From NCBI GenBank assembly GCA_030156895.1, contig JASGLP010000011.1, positions 1 through 60,279 on the forward strand: a DNA stretch of 60,279 nucleotides, given 5' to 3'. This stretch comes from Eubacteriaceae bacterium. GTDB taxonomy: Bacteria > Bacillota > Clostridia > Eubacteriales > Eubacteriaceae. Shown here piece by piece: positions 1 through 6,414 of this stretch. Position numbers and translations under genes: made by a program. The notes under the pieces were generated by a model. That model saw only the letters and a program-made list of their open reading frames with translations. It did no database searches and was not told the DNA's origin. How positions within the stretch are numbered: position 1 is the first letter of the stretch; the number at the start of each line of letters is the position of its first letter.

Positions 1-233
1 ATATGGGCAACCCCGGTGCTGTCAATCGATGGCGTTTTAAAGGCGATGGAAAAGACCTTATTATCGTCCTCAGTGGATAAATATAAAAGCCTGGCCCCGG
101 TTTTTTTATGTTCAAAAGTTCGGGCAAAGCCGTCGGCTTCTTCAACCAGTTCCTCTTTGACAAGAACAAATCCGCTGATTTCCTGGCCAATTTTAAAAAG
201 TGTTTCCTGTTTATTTTTAAATGCTTCTTTCAT
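1..233 (-). CDS. M16C insulinase-family peptidase, N-terminal fragment
   Basis: Read on the minus strand, an ATG at 233 with a GAGAGGAG ribosome binding site opens a frame that runs off the window (77 codons visible). It begins MKEAFKNKQETLF and ends TPSIDSTGVAH, which matches the segment just before the inverted zinc motif HxxEH of PreP/Cym1-like presequence peptidases; the last visible His should be the first zinc ligand. Family members are zinc metallopeptidases of nearly 1000 residues that degrade short peptides. The catalytic Glu and the rest lie outside, so activity cannot be judged. Identification rests on the short but characteristic segment. Confidence 0.75.
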   Translation of the reverse strand, partial: MKEAFKNKQETLFKIGQEISGFVLVKEELVEEADGFARTFEHKKTGARLLYLSTEDDNKVFSIAFKTPSIDSTGVAH

Positions 234-299
234 ATGGTACTCCTCTCAATTTATAAGGTTTAGGGTTTCTTATTAATTGCCTTATATTTTAGCATCTGA

Positions 300-343
300 G
301 CACCGACCAATTGGATTTTCTCTTGTACCCAATTGGTCGGTGC
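300..343. repeat. Internally deleted copy of the hairpin element
   Basis: A perfect 15-bp inverted repeat (GCACCGACCAATTGG at 300-314, its complement at 329-343) with a 14-nt loop. The same termini bound the larger copies near 3.8, 5.3, 39.9 and 57.3 kb, and the outer flanks (CTGAGCACC on the left, GGTGCGGGG on the right) also match, so this is a copy that lost its middle. It lies between rarA and the M16C gene. No T-run follows on either strand, so it is not a normal intrinsic terminator. Confidence 0.75.
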
Positions 344-363
344 GGGGTATATCATCCCTCACT

Positions 364-1707
364 CTAATCTTGCTGATTATTCTTAATCGCCTCAATTTTC
401 TCTAAATAAGCTTTCATTTTCTTTTCATGCCCCAGTTGGCCGGGAATGTAAAAGTGGACATCCTTTAAATCATCCGGCAGATACTGCTGGGGGATATAGT
501 GGCCGGGAAAATTGTGGGGATACAAGTAATTAAGGCCTCTGCCCAAATCCTTGCTGCCCTTGTAATGGCTGTCCTGCAAATGCGCCGGCACCCGGCTGTT
601 GGAGGCTTTTCTGACTGCCTGCAGGGCATCGTCGATGGCCAGATAAGAGGCATTGCTCTTGGGCGAACAGGCCAGAAAAACCACCGCCTGGGCCAAATTA
701 ATGCGGGCTTCCGGCATGCCGATAAAATCAACCGCCTGGGCCGCCGCCATGGCCACCGTTAAGGCCAAAGGCTCAGCGTTGCCAATATCTTCCGAGGCCG
801 AAATTACAATCCGGCGGGCAATAAATTTTGGATCTTCACCCGCCGCCAGCATTTTGGCCATCCAGTAAAGAGCCGCATCGGGATCAGAGCCGCGAATGCT
901 TTTAATAAAGGCCGAAATGGTATCGTAGTGATTATCGCCGTCTTTATCATACTGGACGGCCTTCTGCTGAATACATTCCTGGGCATTTTCCAGATCAAAA
1001 TAAATCTGCCCCTCTTCATTTTTATCAATGGTCAGAATCCCCAGCTCCAGGGCATTAAGAGCCCGCCGGACATCGCCATTGGAAACATCCGCCAGGTAAT
1101 CCAGAGCCTCAGGCGTCAAAACAACCTTCATCAGCCCATAGCCCTTGTGGGGGTCGGTGATGGCCCTTTTAATCAGGGCGGTCAGATCCTCTTTGGTTAA
1201 ACCCTTAAACTCAAAAATCGTGGACCGCGACAAGAGGGGGGAGTTGATTTCAAAGTAGGGATTCTCGGTGGTGGCTCCGATGAGGGTGATGAGCCCCTTT
1301 TCGACGCTGGGCAAAAGGGCGTCCTGCTGGGCTTTGTTAAAACGATGGATTTCATCAATAAATAAAATCGATTTCTGATTGTAGACACCCAGATTGTTTT
1401 TGGCCTTTTCCAGCACCTCGGTGATTTCCTTTTTGCCGGAGGTGACCGCATTGAGCTCATAAAAAACCGAATTGGTATGATTGGCAATCACTTTTGCCAG
1501 GCTGGTCTTACCGGTTCCGGGGGGACCGTAAAAGACCACGGAAGATAATTTGTCCGCCATGATCAGCCGATACAGGAGTTTGCCCTTACCGACGATATGG
1601 GTCTGACCCACAAATTCGTCCAGTGTTTTAGGCCGCATCCGAACTGCCAGCGGCGCCTGATCAGAGATTTTTTCGTCAAAATTCAGATCAAAAAAACTTT
1701 TCTGCAT
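364..1707 (-). CDS. rarA: Replication-associated recombination protein A (RarA/MgsA AAA+ ATPase)
   Basis: AAA+ ATPase of the RarA/MgsA/WRNIP1 family, a clamp-loader-like protein acting at stalled replication forks. Walker [12 protein letters not shown] lies near residue 50 and Walker [10 protein letters not shown] near 105, followed by sensor motif GATTENP and the C-terminal family region (HLQDSHYKG). Length is typical. A start at 1719 is possible, but GAGGTTAGGG lies correctly before the second ATG at 1707, so that start is preferred (448 residues). The upstream methylase ends at 1716-1718, so the genes are nearly overlapping and probably co-transcribed; the pairing may be chance. Confidence 0.93.
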   Translation of the reverse strand: MQKSFFDLNFDEKISDQAPLAVRMRPKTLDEFVGQTHIVGKGKLLYRLIMADKLSSVVFYGPPGTGKTSLAKVIANHTNSVFYELNAVTSGKKEITEVLEKAKNNLGVYNQKSILFIDEIHRFNKAQQDALLPSVEKGLITLIGATTENPYFEINSPLLSRSTIFEFKGLTKEDLTALIKRAITDPHKGYGLMKVVLTPEALDYLADVSNGDVRRALNALELGILTIDKNEEGQIYFDLENAQECIQQKAVQYDKDGDNHYDTISAFIKSIRGSDPDAALYWMAKMLAAGEDPKFIARRIVISASEDIGNAEPLALTVAMAAAQAVDFIGMPEARINLAQAVVFLACSPKSNASYLAIDDALQAVRKASNSRVPAHLQDSHYKGSKDLGRGLNYLYPHNFPGHYIPQQYLPDDLKDVHFYIPGQLGHEKKMKAYLEKIEAIKNNQQD

Positions 1708-1715
1708 CCCTAACC

Positions 1716-3728
1716 TCATCTTTCAATTTCATTTATTTCTTCATCGGATAAATCAAAAAACTGATACAAGTAGTGGTTCAGCGATTCGCTGATTCCTTCG
1801 TCGGAATCATTACGGCTGTATCCCTTTAGGATACCAGTCTTTTCTTTAATTTGAATTATTTGTTGGGGATTAAAATCCGGAATTTTTAACTGCATGACGG
1901 TGTTGGGATAATATTCGTACAAATCATTCCCCAGTTTTTTGGCAAAGGATTTAAAATAATAGTCGTAGACCCGGCTGTTTAAAAGCGCCGTCAATGCGTC
2001 TTCATGGTAATTTCGTTTGAGTAGGGGGATCAATTTCAGGCCATAAATATCGGCGCTGAAATAAGCTCCCTGATGATCCACCGCAAAACGGTTTTGCGAC
2101 GCTTTATAAGGAAAAACAATTTTTGTCGTCTCAAAATTCTCCCGCTTACGCCCCCATTGCAAAAAATACCAGGGGCGGATACCCGTCCGGCATTCCCGGC
2201 GGTTTGACAGCCTGTCCTTAAAAGCATTCAGATACTCAAGGAGCTGGGGCTCATGCTCAAGCCGATCCAGCTGGTCTGTGTAGATCAAAAGCTTTTGGGC
2301 CGGCAAAAGGCTGCCGACTTTCAGATCCTTGCTTTTGAGCCAGGGCTTTAGAAGGATCTGATCTGTCAAATCAAAGGGGACTTGATCTTTTTCAAAGACA
2401 AAGGCCTTGTCACAACCCGTGATAATCCCCTGAAAACATTCCGCCAGATCGCTCAGCGCCAGACTGGACCGCTTTTCGATTTTGTCAATGATGCTTTTGG
2501 TCACCGGCTTATAGAGACGCCAGCATTGATGGGAAAGATCAATCTGCCTGACGCTAAAGCTTTCAACAAGCTTTGCATCATTTATAAAGAGCGCCGCCAC
2601 CACATCATCGATCTGGCTGCCATCCCGAGGCAGGGCAAAACGCTTAACCACCAGCTGGTGGCTTTGAGCCAGATGGTCTTTTTTGGCCAGGACAACAATG
2701 GCCGGATCAACCCCCACCCCTTTGATGACACGATGACCGTTAAAATCGGTCAGATGCAGCATTTCAAAATGACCGGCAATAAACTGCCTCAGTTTTTTGC
2801 CGTTATAGGCTTCCATAAAATAACGGGAAGTGATATAAACCATCAGTCCATTTTCCTTGAGTAATTGCCATCCGCGATAAACAAAACAATAGGAAAGATC
2901 GCTTTTATCCGTATAAACCGACGCAAATTTTTCTTTGAGCTGCTTCATATAGTCACGATCGATTTCCTTGTGGCCCACATAGGGCGGATTGGCGATGATC
3001 AGATCAAAATCATGCCCAAAGGGGCTCTGATCCAATAAGAAATCCCCCTGTAGGATACCCGTCGGTGCAACAAAGGATGATCCCTTTAAGATCAGGACCA
3101 GCTTTGTCACCAGGCAGGCCAGGGCGTCCTGATCGCATCCGTTCAAAACTTGGGTCAGCAGATAGCGGTGGATCTGGGCACCCTCCATTTGCGACTCATC
3201 AGCAAGCTTTTTAAAGAGATGATCGTACAGGGCGCTCAGCAAAGCGCCGCTGCCGCAAGCCGGGTCCAGAGCCGTGTAAGCTTTCCCTTCAATCAAGTCC
3301 TGGTAGGATGCCATATAAAGAGCGATTTGACGCGGCGTATAAAAAACGCCGTGCTGCTTGCGATAGTGCTTCATGAGTATTTTTTCATATATATAAGCAA
3401 TTATATCGGGATTTGTGCCCTCAAACAAGGGAAAATCTTCGATAAATGAAATAATCCACTGCCACTGGCTGTCATCGATGGCGTCAGGATCTTCGGTCAT
3501 CAAGCTTTGAGCGTTTTTCTGGTCATCCCAGCTCTTTAAAATGCCGTCAAAAGTGAAGACATTTCTGATTGACCCCTGATTTTCTAAAAAATCAATCCGG
3601 TCATTATTGACCAGATATTTTAACAATAAACATTTGAGCAGAAAAAAAAGCCTGCTGTCTTCTTCATGATCCAAGAGATCAAATTTTTTAAATTTTGCTT
3701 CGATTGCCCGAATGACTTTTTTTTCCAT
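1716..3728 (-). CDS. Eco57I/TaqI-type N6-adenine DNA methyltransferase
   Basis: SAM-dependent DNA adenine methylase of 670 residues. Motif I (ALDPACGSGALL) lies near residue 160 and catalytic motif IV NPPY near 245 (DLIIANPPYVGHKEIDRDY). The C-terminal third resembles the TaqI-like specificity domain: a target-recognition stretch, then AKKLGNDLYEYYPNTVMQLKIP. No PD-(D/E)xK nuclease motif was seen in the N-terminus and no separate endonuclease adjoins, so it looks like an orphan methylase or the modification half of a system lost here. Its stop overlaps the alternative rarA start (ATGA). Recognition sequence cannot be inferred. Confidence 0.85.
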   Translation of the reverse strand: MEKKVIRAIEAKFKKFDLLDHEEDSRLFFLLKCLLLKYLVNNDRIDFLENQGSIRNVFTFDGILKSWDDQKNAQSLMTEDPDAIDDSQWQWIISFIEDFPLFEGTNPDIIAYIYEKILMKHYRKQHGVFYTPRQIALYMASYQDLIEGKAYTALDPACGSGALLSALYDHLFKKLADESQMEGAQIHRYLLTQVLNGCDQDALACLVTKLVLILKGSSFVAPTGILQGDFLLDQSPFGHDFDLIIANPPYVGHKEIDRDYMKQLKEKFASVYTDKSDLSYCFVYRGWQLLKENGLMVYITSRYFMEAYNGKKLRQFIAGHFEMLHLTDFNGHRVIKGVGVDPAIVVLAKKDHLAQSHQLVVKRFALPRDGSQIDDVVAALFINDAKLVESFSVRQIDLSHQCWRLYKPVTKSIIDKIEKRSSLALSDLAECFQGIITGCDKAFVFEKDQVPFDLTDQILLKPWLKSKDLKVGSLLPAQKLLIYTDQLDRLEHEPQLLEYLNAFKDRLSNRRECRTGIRPWYFLQWGRKRENFETTKIVFPYKASQNRFAVDHQGAYFSADIYGLKLIPLLKRNYHEDALTALLNSRVYDYYFKSFAKKLGNDLYEYYPNTVMQLKIPDFNPQQIIQIKEKTGILKGYSRNDSDEGISESLNHYLYQFFDLSDEEINEIER

Positions 3729-3759
3729 TTTCTACCTGCGTTTTGACTTTCTGATCGAA

Positions 3760-3923
3760 AACAAAGTTAATACCAGAGCACCGACAATTGGCTTTTCAGC
3801 TGTCTGCCTCGGGGCGAACAGTTGCTTGAAAACGTCGATAATTATATCTTCCAAATTAGGCAACTGTACGAATCCGCGCGCAGACTGCGAAATCCAATTG
3901 TCGGCGCGGCGTTTGTCAACGCA
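3760..3923 (-). repeat. Hairpin element, copy A (degraded)
   Basis: Core GCACCGACAATTGG starts at 3778 and ends with CAATTGTCGGCGC near 3907. Between them are the shared inner blocks CTGTCTGCCTCGGGGCGAAC, CAACTGTACGAATCCGCG and CAGACTGCG. The outer end ACAAAGTTAAT (from 3761) matches the ends of the copies at 5.3 and 57.3 kb, and GTTTGTC.ACGCA at 3911-3923 matches the other end. Orientation is opposite to copies B and D. It occupies most of the gap between the methylase start and the 101-residue gene. No clear flanking duplication remains. Confidence 0.8.
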
Positions 3924-4112
3924 TCAAAAGCGCTTTCTTCCTTTATTATTGCCAAATGATACAGGGAATTATAACATAAACTTTCTTAAATACAAAGAAG
4001 TTGCTGGTCGTTATCAGTCAAATTCCAGCTCTTTTTACTTGCCAGCCAGCCATCCTTACCCTATACTCTATTTATAAGCTGCTGCTTAAATCAACTTAAA
4101 AGGAGCATTAAC

Positions 4113-4418
4113 ATGGCCGATAATCAATATAATAATGAAGAAATCCCTGAAGAAAAAATTATTCCCATTGAAGATCTTCTAACCGATGAGTTTCTGAAAG
4201 AAAAAACATCCTTTGCCGATTATGACAGCTTCATCGAAGAAACCGCTTTGACCTTTGAATCCCAGGAAGCTTTTGATGCCATTGACCAGAACAAGCTCAA
4301 CCAGATCATTACCGCTAAGTCCCCCTTTGGCAGCCTGCAACAAATGCTTGACGCCGCCTGGGAAGTTTACATCAGCTGGGAAATGAACGAACGATTGGAC
4401 AATATGTTGGGGCATTAA
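4113..4418 (+). CDS. Small acidic hypothetical protein
   Basis: 101 residues with a strong ribosome binding site (AAAAGGAGC, 8 nt before the ATG). It is very acidic at the N-terminus (NNEEIPEEKIIPIEDLLTDE) and has a more conserved-looking C-terminal part around SPFGSLQQMLDAAWEVYISW. No signal peptide, membrane segment or known domain was recognised. Coding is supported by the ribosome binding site and the biased composition; function is unknown. It ends head-to-tail with a replication-protein remnant on the other strand. Confidence 0.75.
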   Translation: MADNQYNNEEIPEEKIIPIEDLLTDEFLKEKTSFADYDSFIEETALTFESQEAFDAIDQNKLNQIITAKSPFGSLQQMLDAAWEVYISWEMNERLDNMLGH

Positions 4419-4648
4419 GCCCCAAACACCTTCTTAACATGCGCAAAATTTTGTGTCCGCTTGTCATCCCGTTTATTGGGCCCGTCAAAGAAAAGTGGCA
4501 CACACTTTTCCAGAATCCGGTCGTATAGCCGGCTCTGAGCAATCGTTGTGGGATTTTCCAGCATCTGCAACGTCAGGTTGGTGGTAATAACCATTGCTTT
4601 ATTGTTTTTATAGCATTGATCAATGATGGCAAACATATTTTCTAGCAT
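4415..4648 (-). pseudogene. DnaC/IstB-like helicase-loader, C-terminal remnant
   Basis: 77 residues resembling the end of DnaC-type ATP-binding replication proteins of phages and conjugative elements: VITTNLTLQMLENPTTIAQS, then RLYDRILEKCVPLFFDGPNK. The sensor-1 like TTNL is present, but the Walker A and B regions are missing. The frame opens directly after a replisome-organizer fragment, which suggests one internal deletion joined two replication genes. Not expected to be functional. Confidence 0.6.
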
Positions 4649-4727
4649 ATAAAGACTTTCGCTTCTACTGTCGGAAACACTATCGCATTCACTTCATTTT
4701 TTGGAGTGTTTAATCTGTCAAAGCTGA

Positions 4728-4997
4728 TCATTTTATAACGATTGGGACTTCCTTTTTGCCTTTCCGGTATTCAAACAAGCCATTTTTTATCAAAGCGTCT
4801 CTGGCTCTCAGAAAGGTTGTTTCTGACTTACACTGGATTGAAAACATCAAACGCTGGTTATCTACACCAATCCACTCAGCCCAGCCACACCGATTGAACA
4901 GTGCCACCAATTTGTACCATAACAATTGTGATGTGGCGGACAAGTGATTTGTTTCGAGCCATCGTTCGAATGCATTAATCTCCAAAATATAATTCAT
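4728..4997 (-). pseudogene. Phage-type replisome organizer, N-terminal remnant
   Basis: 89 residues starting MNYILEINAFERWLETNHLS, the typical opening of DnaD-like replisome organizers on prophages and ICEs, with a winged-helix region (LWYKLVALFNRCGWAEWIGV...TTFLRARDALIKNGLFEYRKG). Family proteins continue with a DnaD/DnaB2 domain that is absent; a stop at 4728 is followed within 80 nt by the DnaC-like remnant. A perfect palindrome and a TATAAT-like box lie upstream. Probably a fossil of a lost mobile element, although a short DNA-binding protein could still be made. Confidence 0.6.
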
Positions 4998-5100
4998 AAC
5001 TTACCCTACGGGTCGTTAACCCGCTCCCCTCTTTTTATTTCTATTCATCTGATTGATGAAATGAATAGTCTGATTTTGAATGGCATTTCGTGCTTATGGG

Positions 5101-5120
5101 CATTTTTTACGTAAAAAATG
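5101..5120. promoter_or_regulatory. Perfect 20-bp palindrome upstream of the replisome-organizer remnant
   Basis: CATTTTTTACGTAAAAAATG is fully self-complementary. It lies about 100 bp before the remnant's start and about 50 bp downstream (minus strand) of a TATAAT-like box at 5168-5173. The form and position fit an operator, but no regulator gene is adjacent. Confidence 0.4.
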
Positions 5121-5262
5121 AATGATCGATTTTTGCTGATCAATTGTCATTTTCGTATTTTTTGCATATTATACACTTTTTTATTGATTTTGGGAGAAAC
5201 GGGTATTGCGGTTAAGTATTGATTAAGGATCTTTACATATTTTGACACTTGAGCAAAGAAAA

Positions 5263-5282
5263 AACCGGCACAGTGGCCGGTT
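5263..5282. terminator. Terminator hairpin, left copy (target duplication of element B)
   Basis: AACCGGCACAGTGGCCGGTT forms a GC-rich hairpin preceded by an A-run, so it is a terminator for minus-strand transcription. The same 20 bp (one mismatch) recurs at 5467-5486 on the other side of element B, there followed by a T-run. Confidence 0.7.
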
Positions 5283-5466
5283 CAGTGTGTAGACAAACCC
5301 CGCACCGACCAATTGGATTTCGCAGTCTGCGCGCGGATTCGTACAGTTACCCAATTTGAAAGCCAAAATATTCAGGGTTTTCCAGCAACTGTTCGCCCCG
5401 AGGCAGACAGCTGAAAAGCCAATTGTCGGTGCTCAGGTATTCGATATTAACTTTGTCTTCAGTCTG
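5283..5466 (+). mobile_element. Hairpin element copy B, MITE-like, inserted in a terminator
   Basis: 184 bp between two copies of a terminator hairpin. It starts CAGTGTGTAGACAAACC and ends TTAACTTTGTCTTCAGTCTG. The AGACAAA near each end is inverted and forms short terminal repeats. The inner arms GCACCGACCAATTGG / CCAATTGTCGGTGC and ACAGTT / AACTGT fold into a long interrupted hairpin. It contains no reading frame of interest. Non-coding, structured, multi-copy and bounded by a target-like duplication, it behaves as a non-autonomous mobile element; no transposase able to move it is in the window. Confidence 0.75.
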
Positions 5467-5486
5467 AACCGGCACAGTGGCTGGTT
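5467..5486. terminator. Terminator hairpin, right copy (target duplication of element B)
   Basis: AACCGGCACAGTGGCTGGTT followed by TTTTT, a plus-strand intrinsic terminator. It is identical to 5263-5282 except for one C-to-T change. The left copy keeps the A-run and the right copy the T-run, as if a single bidirectional terminator had been split by the insertion. Confidence 0.7.
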
Positions 5487-5571
5487 TTTTCTAAAAATCA
5501 ATCCTCATTAACTATTGCAATATACTATATAATTTTTCCCGGTAGCGCTTCATCAACGCCGCCACACTAAT

Positions 5572-5712
5572 TTAGAGCGCTAAATATTTTCTAACATCGT
5601 CCAAACTTTCAAAATCATCAATTTCGTAATTCAATATTTCCAGAGAAGTCGGATCAAGGCCATCGATTTTTTCTCTAAACTCAGCAGGCATAATGCCAAA
5701 TTTTTTGGTAAG
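5572..5712 (-). pseudogene. Rpn/DUF4351-like protein, C-terminal remnant
   Basis: 46 codons from LTKKFG through MPAEFREKIDGLDPTSLEIL to DDFESLDDVRKYLAL and a stop. This resembles the C-terminus of Rpn-family PD-(D/E)xK nucleases (transposase_31 / DUF4351-like tails). The N-terminal catalytic domain is missing; homology begins directly after an 18-bp sequence that recurs at two other truncation points nearby. Between this and element B, 5512-5566 also encodes VAALMKRYREKLYSILQ before a stop, similar to the end of the MmeI-like enzyme downstream. Both are too short to function. Confidence 0.45.
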
Positions 5713-5714
5713 TT

Positions 5715-5732
5715 AAGTTAGGCCTAGCACCG
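5715..5732. repeat. 18-bp scar repeat, copy 1
   Basis: AAGTTAGGCCTAGCACCG lies exactly where Rpn-like homology begins. It recurs at 6141 (one difference) and, more diverged, at 6390. In each case a 3' gene fragment (minus-strand reading) starts just beyond it. Confidence 0.55.
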
Positions 5733-5742
5733 TTTCTTTTGA

Positions 5743-5976
5743 CTAAGCAGCGTTATGATGAAAATCGATAACAGATATTTCACCAGCTAGTGATTTTGCC
5801 GCATTGACGATGTTTTCAAGTACTTCCATTGTTTCATCACTAAAATACTTTTCACCACACTGTTCACATTCTTCGCAAGGAACGTTCTTTATAATGATAA
5901 TACAATTTTTATAATTTACAACGTGTGTCGTGATACTATTAATTAAATCACCTTTACAATAAAAACACATTTTCAT
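5743..5976 (-). CDS. YgiT-type zinc-finger protein
   Basis: 77 residues with two CxxC zinc motifs typical of YgiT/MqsA N-terminal domains: CFYCKGDLINS at the start and CEECEQCGEKYFSDETMEVL in the middle. The usual C-terminal HTH of full MqsA is absent, as in the short proteins encoded beside DUF4258 genes, where the two are thought to form a toxin-antitoxin-like pair. Here the upstream DUF4258 gene overlaps it (ATGA) but is truncated and carries an internal stop, so this may be an orphan antitoxin-like protein. The ribosome binding site AAGGAGAAAATC is good. Confidence 0.8.
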   Translation of the reverse strand: MKMCFYCKGDLINSITTHVVNYKNCIIIIKNVPCEECEQCGEKYFSDETMEVLENIVNAAKSLAGEISVIDFHHNAA

Positions 5977-6137
5977 GATTTTCTCCTTGTTTTATAGTCT
6001 TCTTCAAATTTATTAAGGTTTTGATAATATGCCGTAATAATAAAAATACAATCACCATCAGATCCAACTACAACATGTATCGATTTTCCTTCATTGCTTT
6101 AACCCAAAATCAGGCAACTGGGGTTGGGATAATCATG
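5973..6137 (-). pseudogene. DUF4258 (RelE-like) protein, truncated, with internal stop
   Basis: The frame reads HDYPNPSCLILG, a TAA stop, then SNEGKSIHVVVGSDGDC and IFIITAYYQNLNKFEEDYKT, ending with a stop that overlaps the YgiT-type start. This matches the C-terminal half of DUF4258 proteins (pattern SCLILG, HVVV, ITAY, W/FExDFKxR). The N-terminal half is replaced by the 18-bp scar and a fragment of a C_GCAxxG_C_C gene in another frame. It is inactive as read. Confidence 0.6.
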
Positions 6138-6292
6138 GTTAAGTTAGGCCTGGCACCGAATATAAAACCACAAGCCATTTTTAATGCCGCTTCCTTATCT
6201 AAGCCAAATTCATCACCAAAGACTGCTAAAATGGCCTGGGCACAATTAAAGCCCTGACTGAAAAGATTTAAAGCTTCTTCAGATTTATTCAT
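6110..6292 (-). pseudogene. C_GCAxxG_C_C family protein, N-terminal remnant
   Basis: Starts MNKSEEALNLFSQGFNCAQA and continues LAVFGDEFGLDKEAALKMACGF, the standard opening of C_GCAxxG_C_C redox/metal-binding proteins (about 140 residues when complete). A good ribosome binding site (GGAGGG) precedes the ATG. Homology ends at ACGF, where the 18-bp scar begins; the remaining residues are read-through into the DUF4258 fragment. The motif cysteines that name the family are lost. Confidence 0.65.
6141..6158. repeat. 18-bp scar repeat, copy 2
   Basis: AAGTTAGGCCTGGCACCG, 17/18 identical to the copy at 5715. It sits exactly at the junction of the C_GCAxxG_C_C N-terminal fragment and the DUF4258 C-terminal fragment. 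Confidence 0.55.
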
Positions 6293-6389
6293 TGTTACCC
6301 TCCTGAAAAATCAGCTGTGTATGAAAGTTTAAAACGGACTGCTGCCGTAAATTGCTCCCGGTTCTAAGCAGCTTTTGATGACTCCAGTT

Positions 6390-6407
6390 GAGTTAGGCCT
6401 GCTAGCG
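6390..6407. repeat. 18-bp scar repeat, copy 3 (diverged)
   Basis: GAGTTAGGCCTGCTAGCG keeps the GTTAGGCCT core. It lies 8 bp beyond the stop of the MmeI-like enzyme. On its far side a short frame reads TGVIKSCLEPGAIYGSSPF and stops, possibly another 3' gene remnant of unknown family. Confidence 0.4.
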
Positions 6408-6414
6408 TATGCCA

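Noticed and set aside
16-276. 86-residue plus-strand frame
   Set aside because: Antisense shadow of the M16C peptidase start, which has a recognisable motif and ribosome binding site.
3712-4077. 121-residue plus-strand frame over element A
   Set aside because: It runs through the repeated hairpin element and lacks a ribosome binding site; its middle is repeat sequence in translation.
5715-6407. Integron attC sites (GTTAGGC/GCCTAAC cores)
   Set aside because: Only one core per site and no paired second core with the attC hairpin could be found; kept only as a lead.
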